From Lactobacillus ultunensis DSM 16047 (GTDB lineage: Bacteria > Bacillota > Bacilli > Lactobacillales > Lactobacillaceae): 34,977 nucleotides of DNA. The stretch covers positions 1-34,977 of the forward strand of contig NZ_AZFO01000025.1 in NCBI RefSeq assembly GCF_001436305.1, given 5' to 3'. Shown here piece by piece: positions 22,065-30,904 of the stretch. Under the pieces are notes generated by a model. That model was not told the origin of the DNA and searched no databases. It saw only the letters and a program-made list of their open reading frames with translations. Every line of letters starts with the position of its first letter. The stretch's first letter is position 1. A program made the position numbers and the translations under genes.

Positions 22065-22091
22065 TTTTGCTTGTTTTTTATTTTTTTGAAT
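22065..22091. repeat. 27-bp direct repeat, copy 2
   Basis: This matches 21564-21590 at 26 of 27 positions. It supplies the -35 region of the promoter of the RNA candidate that follows. Confidence 0.75.
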
Positions 22092-22099
22092 GCTAAAAT
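22071..22099 (+). promoter_or_regulatory. promoter of the 22.1-kb RNA candidate
   Basis: TTGTTT (22071-22076), a 17-bp spacer and TAAAAT (22094-22099) with a TG at the extended -10 position give one of the best promoters in the window. Transcription should begin near 22106. Confidence 0.65.
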
Positions 22100-22105
22100 C
22101 TTCAT

Positions 22106-22227
22106 GTACCACCACTAGTAGTAGTCATTTTCTCCGGTAGCGAAAATGTTATCTTCTATATGTGGTCAGAGTGGCGGTCAACACTGTGTGAGCCTAGTTC
22201 CGTTGTTGGTGGAATTATGCTTTTTTT
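22106..22227 (+). ncRNA. structured small RNA candidate
   Basis: About 120 nt between a good promoter and a run of seven T contain no open frame. The ends pair: CCACCA (22109-22114) with TGGTGG (22207-22212), and CTAG with CTAG inside that. Within is a 7-bp hairpin, CATTTTC (22126-22132) with GAAAATG (22142-22148). A GC-richer section follows (GTGGTCAGAGTGGCGGTCAA, then CACTGTGTGAGCC). It is visibly more GC-rich than its surroundings. A long closing stem with an internal bubble recalls 6S-like RNAs, but I cannot match it to a named family. SRP RNA is excluded because its conserved loop is absent. Confidence 0.5.
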
Positions 22228-22303
22228 GATGCTAAAAATATCTGTTGCTAATTAATATAAATTAGGTGAAAATATTCTGTGTGAATGAAAGTGGGGAAAT
22301 TAA

Positions 22304-22984
22304 ATGAAAGTTACTAGAAAAGAAATGAAAAGAGATGCCAAACAAACCCTTCGTGGCAACTGGGGTTGGGCTGTTTTGCTTACCTTAATTGACATCGCTA
22401 TTGTTTACGCTTTATCCGGTAGTGGTCACAGTATTGACCAAAGTTATATTAACTATGATGGTACTAACGTATTTATGCAGTTGTTCAGCCCAACAGGTAG
22501 TATTTTGATTTGGGTAGCTGACTTTATCGCTTTAAGCATGAGCATCTCATTCTTGCATTTGATTGATAATAGAAATCTTCCTGAGAATGAAAAAGCATAT
22601 AGAGCAGCCTTCTCAGTTTTCACTGAAAACCGTTTTGGTCCTGAATGTATTACATTCATTTTAACTTCGATCTTTACATTCTTATGGAGTCTACTCTTAA
22701 TCATCCCTGGAATCATCAAGAGTTATTCATACTCAATGTCAGCATATATTGTTAATGATATGGTAGCTAGTGGTAAGCAAGTTGGTGCTACTGACGGAAT
22801 CAGAGCTAGCAGGGAATTAATGGATGGTCATAAGATGGATTTATTTATCTTTTTAAGTTTCCTTGGTTGGTTTATTCTTGCAGGTATTAGTTGTGGTATC
22901 GGCTACTTATGGGTAGGTCCATATTACTTATCTGCTAAGGCGAAGTTCTACCGTAATATTGCCGGCGATAAGTTCTTAAAATAA
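22304..22984 (+). CDS. DUF975 family membrane protein
   Basis: The ATG is preceded by GGGG at a suitable distance. The 226-residue protein starts with the DUF975 signature (RKEMKRDAKQTLRGNWGWAV). It has about five membrane helices, including the segment SLLLIIPGIIKSYSYSMSAY that is conserved in the family, and the block GIRASRELMDGHKMDLF. The family is common in lactobacilli and of unknown function. The gene is monocistronic, with a strong terminator behind it. Confidence 0.85.
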   Translation: MKVTRKEMKRDAKQTLRGNWGWAVLLTLIDIAIVYALSGSGHSIDQSYINYDGTNVFMQLFSPTGSILIWVADFIALSMSISFLHLIDNRNLPENEKAYRAAFSVFTENRFGPECITFILTSIFTFLWSLLLIIPGIIKSYSYSMSAYIVNDMVASGKQVGATDGIRASRELMDGHKMDLFIFLSFLGWFILAGISCGIGYLWVGPYYLSAKAKFYRNIAGDKFLK

Positions 22985-22997
22985 TTTTGAACAAAAT

Positions 22998-23033
22998 AAA
23001 AGACATCAGATGAGGTTTCATCTGGTGTCTTTT
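22998..23033. terminator. bidirectional terminator between DUF975 and lysozyme genes
   Basis: Sixteen-nt arms (AAAAGACATCAGATGA and its near-complement, one G-T pair) enclose a 4-nt loop, with T runs on both strands. It serves the two convergent genes. Confidence 0.92.
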
Positions 23034-23055
23034 TTAGTAGCTAATTTAATTATGG

Positions 23056-24024
23056 TTAAAAGATGTTAGCAGCCTTAACGTACTTGTTAGTACCGATGCG
23101 GTAGTATTTCTTACCGTGAATAGTCTTCTTCTTACCGTAAACAGTAACTGAAGAATTCATCTTTAAAGCCTTGTGGTGCTTACGCTTACCATGCTTGTCG
23201 TAAACGTAAGAGGTACGCTTCAATAAATGAGCTTTACCCTTGTTCTTCTTAGGAGCTTGAGAAACAGCACCTTCTGATGATGATAGTGGCAAAACATTGA
23301 TGTTACCGTCAACGTTAAGACCACGCCAGTTATCAGTAAATTGCCAAATTGAAATACCCTTCATTGATGGGAAGTAACTGAAATTAGGTTTGTCAATACG
23401 GCCTGATACAGCGTATGAAGCAACCCATAAGCAGTTAGGGAATTGGTTTACAACAGCATTAGTGTTAATGTTGTTTCTTAAAACTGATGAACTAGCGTAT
23501 AACAGTGGCTTGTAACCAGCATCCTTAACTTGCTTCAAGAAAGCAATGATGGCATTGGCAGTGGCGCCTTTACCCATACCGATGTTGTTACCGTCGCCTG
23601 ATTCGTAGTCACAAGCAAGGTATGAACCTGGTGCAAGACCAACAGCCTTAGCTGAGGCTACAGCATAATTAGCTTCACGCTTAGCAGCACCACTGTTGGC
23701 ACTGAAAGTAGCGAAGTGGTAACCCATAGGCATCATATTTTGTGAACGTGCACTAGCGATTTGGCTACTTGCCTTAGGGTTTCTGTAACTTGTACCTTCA
23801 CTGATCTTAACAACAGCGAACTTAGCGCCTGATCTAGCATGAGCTGATAAGTCAGCGCTTTGGTAACTGGCAACGTCAATTCCAAGTGAACGTGCAGCAA
23901 CTGAAGTAGTTGAAGCTTGAACAGTTTTAGTTTGAGTATGTAAATTATTAACTGCAACAACACTAGTAGTTGAAAGTGCGGCAACGAGTGCTAATTTTGT
24001 AATAAGTCTCTTTTTTAATGACAA
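23056..24024 (-). CDS. secreted GH25 lysozyme (muramidase) with SLAP-type wall-binding end
   Basis: The start is TTG 24024 with GGGGGA 6-7 nt upstream. The 322-residue protein has a signal peptide (MSLKKRLITKLALVAALSTT to about residue 37, cleavage after TVQA). A GH25 domain follows (about 45-240), beginning GIDVASYQ and containing the catalytic Asp/Glu pair in ACDYESGDGN. A low-complexity link precedes a basic C-terminal region (about 258-322: SYVYDKHGKR, SSVTVYGKKKTIHGKKYYRI, KYVKAANIF) that is typical of SLAP domains binding the wall of S-layer lactobacilli. It hydrolyses peptidoglycan between MurNAc and GlcNAc and probably works in autolysis or cell separation. The promoter is TTGACC-N17-TATTCT on the same strand. 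The codon bias is that of a well-expressed gene. Confidence 0.93.
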   Translation of the reverse strand: MSLKKRLITKLALVAALSTTSVVAVNNLHTQTKTVQASTTSVAARSLGIDVASYQSADLSAHARSGAKFAVVKISEGTSYRNPKASSQIASARSQNMMPMGYHFATFSANSGAAKREANYAVASAKAVGLAPGSYLACDYESGDGNNIGMGKGATANAIIAFLKQVKDAGYKPLLYASSSVLRNNINTNAVVNQFPNCLWVASYAVSGRIDKPNFSYFPSMKGISIWQFTDNWRGLNVDGNINVLPLSSSEGAVSQAPKKNKGKAHLLKRTSYVYDKHGKRKHHKALKMNSSVTVYGKKKTIHGKKYYRIGTNKYVKAANIF

Positions 24025-24088
24025 CTTGAATCCCCCGAATATTTATAAATTTTCCAAATTAATAGCTAACCTTTATAGAAACATTTAA

Positions 24089-24117
24089 AGAATAATAATT
24101 ATTAGCACTACGGTCAA
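24089..24117 (-). promoter_or_regulatory. lysozyme gene promoter
   Basis: TTGACC (24117-24112), a 17-bp spacer and TATTCT (24094-24089) on the minus strand precede the TTG start, leaving a leader of about 60 nt. Apart from this and the flippase -10 box, I see nothing in 24025-24310. Confidence 0.6.
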
Positions 24118-24262
24118 GAGTACTAACGGGAAATTAAACTAGTGGTAACACTATAGTAAAGAATGTAACGGAATTGTATTATTCAAAGTCAAAATTAAGC
24201 TAAATTTTTCTAAAAAAGTAGTGCTTTTGCTGACTTTATTCCCAAAAATGAAAAAATCCACG

Positions 24263-24268
24263 TATAAT
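24263..24268 (+). promoter_or_regulatory. -10 box of the flippase gene
   Basis: TATAAT lies 43 nt before the TTG start. No good -35 is seen at the standard spacing. Confidence 0.5.
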
Positions 24269-24310
24269 AAGAAGGCAATGAGAAACTAACGTAGATTTGA
24301 GGCTTTTCTG

Positions 24311-25927
24311 TTGAATAAAAAAATTTTATCCGGCTCTTTTTGGCTATCATTCGGTAGTATCGTATCTAGAATTCTAGGGGTCGTTTACTTAATTCCATGG
24401 CTGATCATGTTGGGAAGCTATCACAACCAATTGAATGCTCAGGCGCTGTTTAATTCATCATATACGCCATATGCACTTTTCTTATCAATTGGTACCGCGG
24501 GTCTTCCATCAGTTATTGCCCGGGAAGTATCACAATTAAATTCTCAAAATAGATATAAAGACAGCCTATATATTACAAAACTAGGCTTAATTATCATGCT
24601 CGTGATGGGTTTGGCTTGTGGTGTTTTGCTTTACGTTACTGCTCCACTAATTGCCAAGAATAGCCCTGTAGATTCTGTTGCCAGCGCAACTATCTCTATT
24701 CGGGTGTTGGTACCAGCCGTTGTAATTTTGCCATCAATGAGTATGGTAAGAGGGTGGTTCCAAGGTAACAATGATATGAAACCATATGGAATTTCCCAAT
24801 TATGGGAACAATTTGCCCGTATTCTCTTTATTCTTTTATCTACGCTATTAGTAATTGAAGTTTTTCATCATAATTACGTTACTGCTGTGTACTTTAGCGT
24901 CTTCGGCGCCTGTGTTGGCGCTGTGGCCAGTTATTTGTACCTATTTGGCTACATGCGTAAGCAATGGGGTCACTATAGAGGCCTTATTGAAAAAAGCAAG
25001 CCACGAACGTTAAACAACGTTTCAAGAAGTTTGCTTAATTTATGGTATGCCTCAATTCCATTTGTTTTGCTTGGCTCATTTATCACCGTTACGCAATTGG
25101 TTGATCAATTATTGTTCAAGCAAATCTTGATTAGCTTCAATCATATGAGTAAAACCTATGTTAGTTACTTATATACAATTTTTTCAGCCAATCCAAGCAA
25201 GATTACCACGGTAATTATTTCGCTCGCTACGGCTGTTTCTGAAACGAGTCTGCCACTTTTAGCAGGGCTTAGGTATAAGTCTAGGGATAGCGTGGAAAGC
25301 ATCAGAAAGCTGCTTTTAGAGAACTATCGCTTGCTTTTATTTGTTTTGCTACCAGTTGTTTCGTTAGGTGCTTTTGCTTCATCGCCCGTATACACCGTAC
25401 TTTTCTCGCACGATAGTCTCGGTGCTTATTATCTAGTTGAAAACATCGTGCAAAGTCTATTAGCCGGTTTAGTCATGAATTCATTAACATTGCTGTTAGC
25501 CTTGAATATGAACAAACTAGCTGTAATCTACATGATCTGGGGCGTCGTAGTTAAGCTCATCTTGCAGGTCCCAATGACTTTCTTGATGAGTGCTGATGGT
25601 GCGATCCTTTCTACTGATATCTCATTTTTAGTAGTTATCTTGCTTAGTTATCATAAGTTGGACAAGACCTATGATGTTAAATTGGGTAGTTTGTTACCGA
25701 TTATTGTTTCTAATGAAATTTATATTATCTTGCTGTTTATCTACCAGATATTTGTGGGTCAACGCTTTGATAATTTAGGTCGTTTCGGTAGTTTTATTTA
25801 TCTGGCAATTTTCGGCTTAATTTTCTTAGGTATCTATGTTTTGATTGCTAACCTAATGGGAACATCTGAGACCATTTTTGGTAAAAAGATAGGCTATCGC
25901 TATTACCGTTACAAACATTATGAATAA
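24311..25927 (+). CDS. MOP-family lipid flippase, MurJ/YtgP-like
   Basis: The start is TTG 24311 with GAGG about 8 nt upstream. The 538-residue protein is entirely membrane-spanning (about 14 helices). It starts LSGSFWLSFGSIVSRILGVVYLIPW, the typical MurJ/SpoVB/YtgP first helix. A conserved Arg-containing block follows (GLPSVIAREVSQLNSQNRY), and MSMVRGWFQGNNDMKPYGIS matches the family. It flips undecaprenyl-linked precursors, most likely lipid II, from the inner to the outer face of the membrane. A polysaccharide-unit flippase is the alternative, but there are no glycosyltransferases nearby and the length (YtgP is 544 residues) fits MurJ. A terminator follows 3 bp after the stop. Confidence 0.8.
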   Translation: MNKKILSGSFWLSFGSIVSRILGVVYLIPWLIMLGSYHNQLNAQALFNSSYTPYALFLSIGTAGLPSVIAREVSQLNSQNRYKDSLYITKLGLIIMLVMGLACGVLLYVTAPLIAKNSPVDSVASATISIRVLVPAVVILPSMSMVRGWFQGNNDMKPYGISQLWEQFARILFILLSTLLVIEVFHHNYVTAVYFSVFGACVGAVASYLYLFGYMRKQWGHYRGLIEKSKPRTLNNVSRSLLNLWYASIPFVLLGSFITVTQLVDQLLFKQILISFNHMSKTYVSYLYTIFSANPSKITTVIISLATAVSETSLPLLAGLRYKSRDSVESIRKLLLENYRLLLFVLLPVVSLGAFASSPVYTVLFSHDSLGAYYLVENIVQSLLAGLVMNSLTLLLALNMNKLAVIYMIWGVVVKLILQVPMTFLMSADGAILSTDISFLVVILLSYHKLDKTYDVKLGSLLPIIVSNEIYIILLFIYQIFVGQRFDNLGRFGSFIYLAIFGLIFLGIYVLIANLMGTSETIFGKKIGYRYYRYKHYE

Positions 25928-25930
25928 CAA

Positions 25931-25959
25931 AAAAACCGGCAAGTTGAACTTGCTGGTTT
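25931..25959. terminator. bidirectional terminator after the flippase gene
   Basis: AAAACCGGCAAGTT (25931-25944) pairs with AACTTGCTGGTTTT (25946-25959) with one G-T pair. A and T runs flank it. It serves the flippase and the convergent 78-residue gene. Confidence 0.85.
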
Positions 25960-25973
25960 TCTTATACCCAATT

Positions 25974-26210
25974 TTAATAATTACGATTGATGTCGCCCAT
26001 GCTTGAACGAAGTGTTTCGTCAACGTATTTTGAAGCTTCATTGTCGGTTTCATTTAGAGCATCTTTGACATCTTTATAGTTCATTTTGTTAATAAGGTAG
26101 AATTTTAAAGCCTTATTGACTAATTCATTGAAATTAACATCGTTAATTTCATCATATTTATCGATTAATTTACTAACGTCGCTGTTTAATTCAAAGTGTT
26201 TTCTTGGCAT
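25974..26210 (-). CDS. small acidic helical protein, possibly ribbon-helix-helix-like
   Basis: The start is ATG 26210 (GGAG 7 nt upstream). A longer frame to 26282 has no site and overlaps the permease. The 78-residue protein begins MPRKHFELNSDVSKLIDKYD, followed by a helical NFNELVNKALKFYLINKM and an acidic tail (DNEASKYVDETLRSS). The start, with one short strand and two helices, would suit a ribbon-helix-helix DNA-binding fold, but the match is weak. No toxin partner is adjacent. It lies 46 bp behind the FtsX-type permease on the same strand. Confidence 0.6.
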   Translation of the reverse strand: MPRKHFELNSDVSKLIDKYDEINDVNFNELVNKALKFYLINKMNYKDVKDALNETDNEASKYVDETLRSSMGDINRNY

Positions 26211-26256
26211 TCTTTTCTCCACCTTTTCTATAGGTGTCATTATAGCATAATGACTG

Positions 26257-28797
26257 TTAATCAATAGACGACAACGCATCAAGCATGTTAATTCGTTTGA
26301 TCTTATGATGAACTACGATTGCTAGAACGGCAGTAATTATTGCCGGAATTAATGCAGAGCAAACGAAGTTCAATGGGTACATGTTTGGATCAAACATTGC
26401 CACATCTGGTGGCAGACTGGTGATAATGAAATGATGCAGCCACCAACCAAAACCGAAGCCAACAATAATTCCTAATATCGACAAGATGATGGTTTCACGG
26501 TAAATATACATCGTAGTTTCATTATCGTAAAAGCCTAATACTTTAATTGTAGAAAGTTCTCTAATTCTCTCAGCTACGTTAATGTTGGTTAAGTTGTAAA
26601 TTACAACTACGGCTAGCATCCCTGAAATAAGAATTAGAATAAAAATCACTTCGTTTAAACTACCAGTAAAGCTGCCAAGCAAACTTCGATTAGATGAATT
26701 AGAAACTACAGTTTCAATAGCCGCAGTTTTGACCAATTTTTGACTAACCTTATTTACAAAAGCTGGATCATGTTTCTTCATCGTAACTAGATAAGCATTT
26801 GCTGCGTATTTTTTACCCATTGTTTTTTCGTATTCACGAGGGCTCATGAAGATATAATGCCCTAAATACATTTCACAAATCCCATTTACTTTGAAACGAT
26901 AAGTCTTGCCATTGCTGTTTTTAAGAGAAATGGATGAACCGCGTTTTGCATGAAGAATGGTAGCTAATTTTTCTGAAATGATTACGCCATTATCTGACAA
27001 GATCAACTTTTTCTTGTCTTGTCGTTGCCGTAAGTTGATTGACTTCCTAAAAGTTGTTGTATTTTGCGGTGCTATTAACATTATATTTTCGATTGAACCG
27101 TTACTTTTAAGAAGTTTGGTCAACTGTTGGTATTGCACAGCATTGGTTTGAGTAAATGCCTTTTCTTTAAACAGATCATCTAATTCCTTTTGGGCATTTT
27201 TAGAAACGTCCTTGCTTTTGAGCGCAATTACGTCATTTTTTTGGAGATCGTTGTATTGAATGTTGCCAATGCCTTGTAAGGAATCACGGATACCAAAGCC
27301 CATAACCAGTAAGCCTGTACAACCAGCAACGCCTAGAATAGTCATTAACATTCGACTCTTATAACGGAAAATATTGCGAGCTGTGACTTTAGCAAAGAAG
27401 CTCATGTGGCGCCATAACCAAGGGATGCGTTCTAGCAATATTCTGGAACCATTCTTTGGAGGCTTAGGCAACAGTAAAGCTGCAGGCTGTTCACGCAGTG
27501 TCTGCCATAGAGTAAACATTGAAACAACCGTAGTTGAGAGCAAAGCAACGACAAGTGAAATTAATAATGGCATCCAAGCAAAATTCAACTGATAACCTGT
27601 GCCTAAAGTTGAGGAAGCGAGATAAGCCTTGATTATTAAATCTGGCAAGAAGGTATAACCTAAAATTGAACCACCGATAACGCCTAGGATTGCTGCAGAA
27701 GTACTGTAAAGCAAAAACTTGATGGCTATCGCACCGTTACTATAACCTAGTGCTTTTAAGGTACCAATATTAGTCCGTTCTTCTTCAACGAAGCGCATCA
27801 TCGTCGTTAAACTGACCAAAGCGGCTACGGCAAAGAGAAAGACCGGAAAGACATTAGCTAACACTTCAACTCTTTCTGAGTCAGCCCGATATGATGAATA
27901 ACCTTGACTTTCTTCTCGACCGCTAATCGTGTAGCTAGGGTAGGGAATTTTGATTTTATTTTTCGGTACTTTAATTTGGTTAGGATTAATAGGAATACCG
28001 CGTTTTAGTAATTGCTGGGCTGCTTTCTTTCTGTATTCTGTCTTGTACATTAAGACATATTTGTCGTACTTATCTTTACGATTTTCATTTAAAGCATCTT
28101 GCAGCTTCTGTTGATCACGATAAACACGATTGCGGTAAGTTACACTAAATGGACTTAAGTTGGCTGTATTTTTAAACGTTACACGTGAAACTTGATATAC
28201 AGGTGAAGCAAATGCGTTATGGGATGTAATTGCAATTCCTGTTAGGCGGCCATCACCGATACTGGTTTGACCAATCTGGTTTTTGTCTAAAAACTCGCTG
28301 GATTTAACAAAGCCCACGATTTTGTAAGTGTGATTTTTGAGAATGCCTGGCTTAGCAAAACTAATTTTTTGTCCTAGTCGATATTTTTTCTTTAATAAAT
28401 AGCTGAGTGCAATTTCATGTTTATTATCTGGAAAATGCCCCTTCATTAACTGATAGCTAGAAATATTATTGGACTGGGAGAAAACGCGCAGAGTATCGCT
28501 GCTGTTTTTGATTTTTACATCCTGAAAATAACCGAATGCTGTTTCTTTTACTTCTGGTAGATTTTGAATCGTCACTCGATCAGTCGAATTAATACCATAA
28601 TTTGACATGACGGTTACGTCTGCAAGATTATGTTTGGCAAAAAAGTCAGCACCTGTGGCTCGCATGTCTGGACCGGCCATTTTTAAGCCAACGAAAGCAA
28701 AAGTACCTAGGCCGATCAACAAGATAATAGCAATATAACGCCCAAGTGAGTGGGTAATTGCTTGCAACGCATCTTTCCAAAGAATAGTTTTGCGCAT
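26257..28797 (-). CDS. FtsX-domain ABC transporter permease (two-domain)
   Basis: The ATG at 28797 follows TAGGTG by 6 nt. A GTG 9 nt upstream lies in that site. The 846-residue protein has an N-terminal helix (about 20-37), a first extracellular domain (about 40-315), a three-helix FtsX bundle (about 315-435), a fourth helix leading to a second extracellular domain (about 500-710), and a second FtsX bundle to the end. Conserved cytoplasmic lines RTNIGTLKALGYSNGAIAIK and RIRELSTIKVLGFYDNE mark the two bundles. This is the layout of MacB/LolE-like mechanotransmission exporters that use one fused permease with a separate ATPase. The gene starts 9 bp after the ATPase gene (28807-29508). The substrate is unknown; antimicrobial-peptide resistance, lipoprotein handling or peptide export are typical of the family. 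Confidence 0.88.
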   Translation of the reverse strand: MRKTILWKDALQAITHSLGRYIAIILLIGLGTFAFVGLKMAGPDMRATGADFFAKHNLADVTVMSNYGINSTDRVTIQNLPEVKETAFGYFQDVKIKNSSDTLRVFSQSNNISSYQLMKGHFPDNKHEIALSYLLKKKYRLGQKISFAKPGILKNHTYKIVGFVKSSEFLDKNQIGQTSIGDGRLTGIAITSHNAFASPVYQVSRVTFKNTANLSPFSVTYRNRVYRDQQKLQDALNENRKDKYDKYVLMYKTEYRKKAAQQLLKRGIPINPNQIKVPKNKIKIPYPSYTISGREESQGYSSYRADSERVEVLANVFPVFLFAVAALVSLTTMMRFVEEERTNIGTLKALGYSNGAIAIKFLLYSTSAAILGVIGGSILGYTFLPDLIIKAYLASSTLGTGYQLNFAWMPLLISLVVALLSTTVVSMFTLWQTLREQPAALLLPKPPKNGSRILLERIPWLWRHMSFFAKVTARNIFRYKSRMLMTILGVAGCTGLLVMGFGIRDSLQGIGNIQYNDLQKNDVIALKSKDVSKNAQKELDDLFKEKAFTQTNAVQYQQLTKLLKSNGSIENIMLIAPQNTTTFRKSINLRQRQDKKKLILSDNGVIISEKLATILHAKRGSSISLKNSNGKTYRFKVNGICEMYLGHYIFMSPREYEKTMGKKYAANAYLVTMKKHDPAFVNKVSQKLVKTAAIETVVSNSSNRSLLGSFTGSLNEVIFILILISGMLAVVVIYNLTNINVAERIRELSTIKVLGFYDNETTMYIYRETIILSILGIIVGFGFGWWLHHFIITSLPPDVAMFDPNMYPLNFVCSALIPAIITAVLAIVVHHKIKRINMLDALSSID

Positions 28798-28806
28798 AAT
28801 TAACAC

Positions 28807-29508
28807 CTACCATTCAATTGTGCTGATATCAGCGGGATGCTGATTAATTTCGATATTTTGAATGCTGCCATCGTGAATGTGAATAACTTTGTCAGCAATC
28901 GGTGCAATAGCAGCGTTATGCGTTACGATCAGCACAGTAGAACCGTTCTGTCGACTCATATTCTGCAGTATCTTTAAGATCCGCTTGCCAGTTTTGTAGT
29001 CCAATGCCCCTGTAGGTTCATCGCATAAAAGCAATTCGGGCTTCTTAGCAATTGCACGTGCGATTGCTACACGCTGCTGTTCACCACCTGATAATTGGGC
29101 TGGAAAGTTGTTCTCCCTGTCGGATAAATCTACTCGTTTTAAAGCTTCATCAGCGTCCATAGCATCAGGTACGATTTGCGCAGCTAATTCTACGTTTTCT
29201 TTAGCTGTTAGGTTGGGGATCAAGTTATAAAACTGAAAAACGAAGCCGACATCATTACGTCGATATGTGGTTAGTTCTTTTGCATTATATTTGGCAATAT
29301 TTTTGCCAGCTACGATTACATCGCCACTTGTATTAGGTTCCATTCCGCCAAGAATATTTAATAAAGTTGATTTGCCAGCACCAGAAGATCCCAAGATGAT
29401 TACTAGTTCTCCTTGATTAACGGAAAAAGTAATATCTTTGTTGGCATAGATAGTAGTATCGCCAGAAGGATAAGTTTTGGTATTGTTTTTTAATTCAATG
29501 TAAGCCAT
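28807..29508 (-). CDS. ABC transporter ATPase, partner of the FtsX-type permease
   Basis: The start is ATG 29508 with AGGAAG 9 nt upstream. A TTG at 29517 adjoins that site. The 233-residue subunit has Walker [11 protein letters not shown]-loop FVFQFYNL, signature LSGGEQQR, Walker [13 protein letters not shown] and switch histidine IVTHN. It belongs to the LolD/MacB/SalX group of ATPases. It is followed closely by the permease gene on the same strand. A TATA-rich box near 29534-29539 sits in the divergent region shared with the EIIC gene. No two-component sensor or regulator is adjacent, unlike bacitracin-type systems. Confidence 0.9.
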   Translation of the reverse strand: MAYIELKNNTKTYPSGDTTIYANKDITFSVNQGELVIILGSSGAGKSTLLNILGGMEPNTSGDVIVAGKNIAKYNAKELTTYRRNDVGFVFQFYNLIPNLTAKENVELAAQIVPDAMDADEALKRVDLSDRENNFPAQLSGGEQQRVAIARAIAKKPELLLCDEPTGALDYKTGKRILKILQNMSRQNGSTVLIVTHNAAIAPIADKVIHIHDGSIQNIEINQHPADISTIEW

Positions 29509-29596
29509 AATGACCAACTTCCTAGCATAAATGTATAATAGATCTAACTAATTTAATTCAATCATATTTATTGAAGCTAGGTAAAGGGAAAAGACT

Positions 29597-30904
29597 ATGG
29601 GAGATAAAGCAGTAAATTTCATTCTGCGGGTAAGAAGACTATCGATCTTTAGAATATTTCAGCGAACCTTGTTAATGTTGATGCCAATTGCAATAGTTGG
29701 TTCATACTTTCAAATTATGCAAGATGTAGTTTTTTCACCTGACAGTTTTATCTATAATATTTTGAATTTTGATGAAACAATGTCAGATCATATCTGGTAT
29801 GCGGGAGCTTTTATTAGTAAGGGCTTTGTCCGGGTTACTTTTGGCTTGTTTGGTCTGTATGCCGCATATTTTGCTGCTCGTTATACAGCCCGGTTGTATA
29901 AAAGGGATTCGACTTTAGCAGGAATGACGGCAGTGATCGTTGTAATGTTCTGTGCATATGCCAATAATGTGGGCAATAGCGCGGGCGATCGTTCTCCGTT
30001 TTCTTCAAGTATCCTTAAGGTTAATGCTTTACTCTTAGCATTGTTGATAGGTTATGGCGTAGGACAAATCTTTCACTGGTTGGGAAAAGAACATCATTCT
30101 GTAACTTATGAACATGCCAGACACATTCAACAGAGAGCATGGAATGCGCTTTTGCCTTTAGCAGTGTCTGTTCTATGTGGGATGATTTTAGGAATTGTCA
30201 TCTACGAATTACAGATTAAGATCCTGAATTCTGATACTTTTAAAACTTTGGTGGCCCAAATTCAGGGATCTAATAATTTATGGGAAATTCTTCCTTTATT
30301 ATTACTAGTAATGATGCTTAGTTGGATTGGAATTGGCTATCCTTTGTCTTCATTGACTAATGCAGCTACTAGTACAGCGGCGACCGCTAATTTGAATTAT
30401 GCATTAAAACACGGGAGTGCTTGGAATGTACCTTATAAGTTCTTAGGTAGTTCATTAGTTTATCCTTACGGTGCAATGGGTGGTGCCACCATTATTTTGG
30501 CGTTGATTGTGATCATTTTGCTTGTACGGAAGAATAAACAAAATGAAAATGTAGCTAAAGCTAATCTATTGCCAGCAGTTTTCAATGCTAACTGGGGATT
30601 TATGGTAGGGATGCCGATTATTTTGAATCCTGTACTTTTTCTACCATTTGTAATTATTCCTTTGATCAATGTAGTGATAGCAGCTGCGGCAATATATTGT
30701 CATCTTATTCCTCCGTGTGTTTACCCTGTATTAAAAGGAACTCCAGGAATACTAATTGCCTTTTTTGGTTCAAATGGTAATTGGATAAATTTGATCTTTT
30801 CAATTTGTTTGTTTATTTTGGACGTTGTTTTATTTATTCCAATTACTTTATGGGGTCAAAAAATCGAGAAGAGACTGAGAGAATATGAGCAAAAAGCAAA
30901 TTAA
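29597..30904 (+). CDS. orphan PTS EIIC-type sugar permease (lactose/cellobiose family)
   Basis: The ATG is preceded by GGGAAAAG. The 435-residue protein has about ten helices and the EIIC landmark block: NWGFMVGMPIILNPVLFLPF, followed later by LIPPCVYPVLKGTPGIL. Together they match the lactose/cellobiose EIIC family. No EIIA, EIIB or glycosidase gene is nearby, so phosphorylating partners would have to come from elsewhere. It overlaps the following hydrolase gene by 20 bp, suggesting one transcript. The substrate is unknown. Confidence 0.8.
   Translation: MGDKAVNFILRVRRLSIFRIFQRTLLMLMPIAIVGSYFQIMQDVVFSPDSFIYNILNFDETMSDHIWYAGAFISKGFVRVTFGLFGLYAAYFAARYTARLYKRDSTLAGMTAVIVVMFCAYANNVGNSAGDRSPFSSSILKVNALLLALLIGYGVGQIFHWLGKEHHSVTYEHARHIQQRAWNALLPLAVSVLCGMILGIVIYELQIKILNSDTFKTLVAQIQGSNNLWEILPLLLLVMMLSWIGIGYPLSSLTNAATSTAATANLNYALKHGSAWNVPYKFLGSSLVYPYGAMGGATIILALIVIILLVRKNKQNENVAKANLLPAVFNANWGFMVGMPIILNPVLFLPFVIIPLINVVIAAAAIYCHLIPPCVYPVLKGTPGILIAFFGSNGNWINLIFSICLFILDVVLFIPITLWGQKIEKRLREYEQKAN

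Noticed and set aside
22106-22227. SRP RNA or tmRNA
   Set aside because: The conserved SRP loop sequence and the tmRNA tRNA-like ends are absent.
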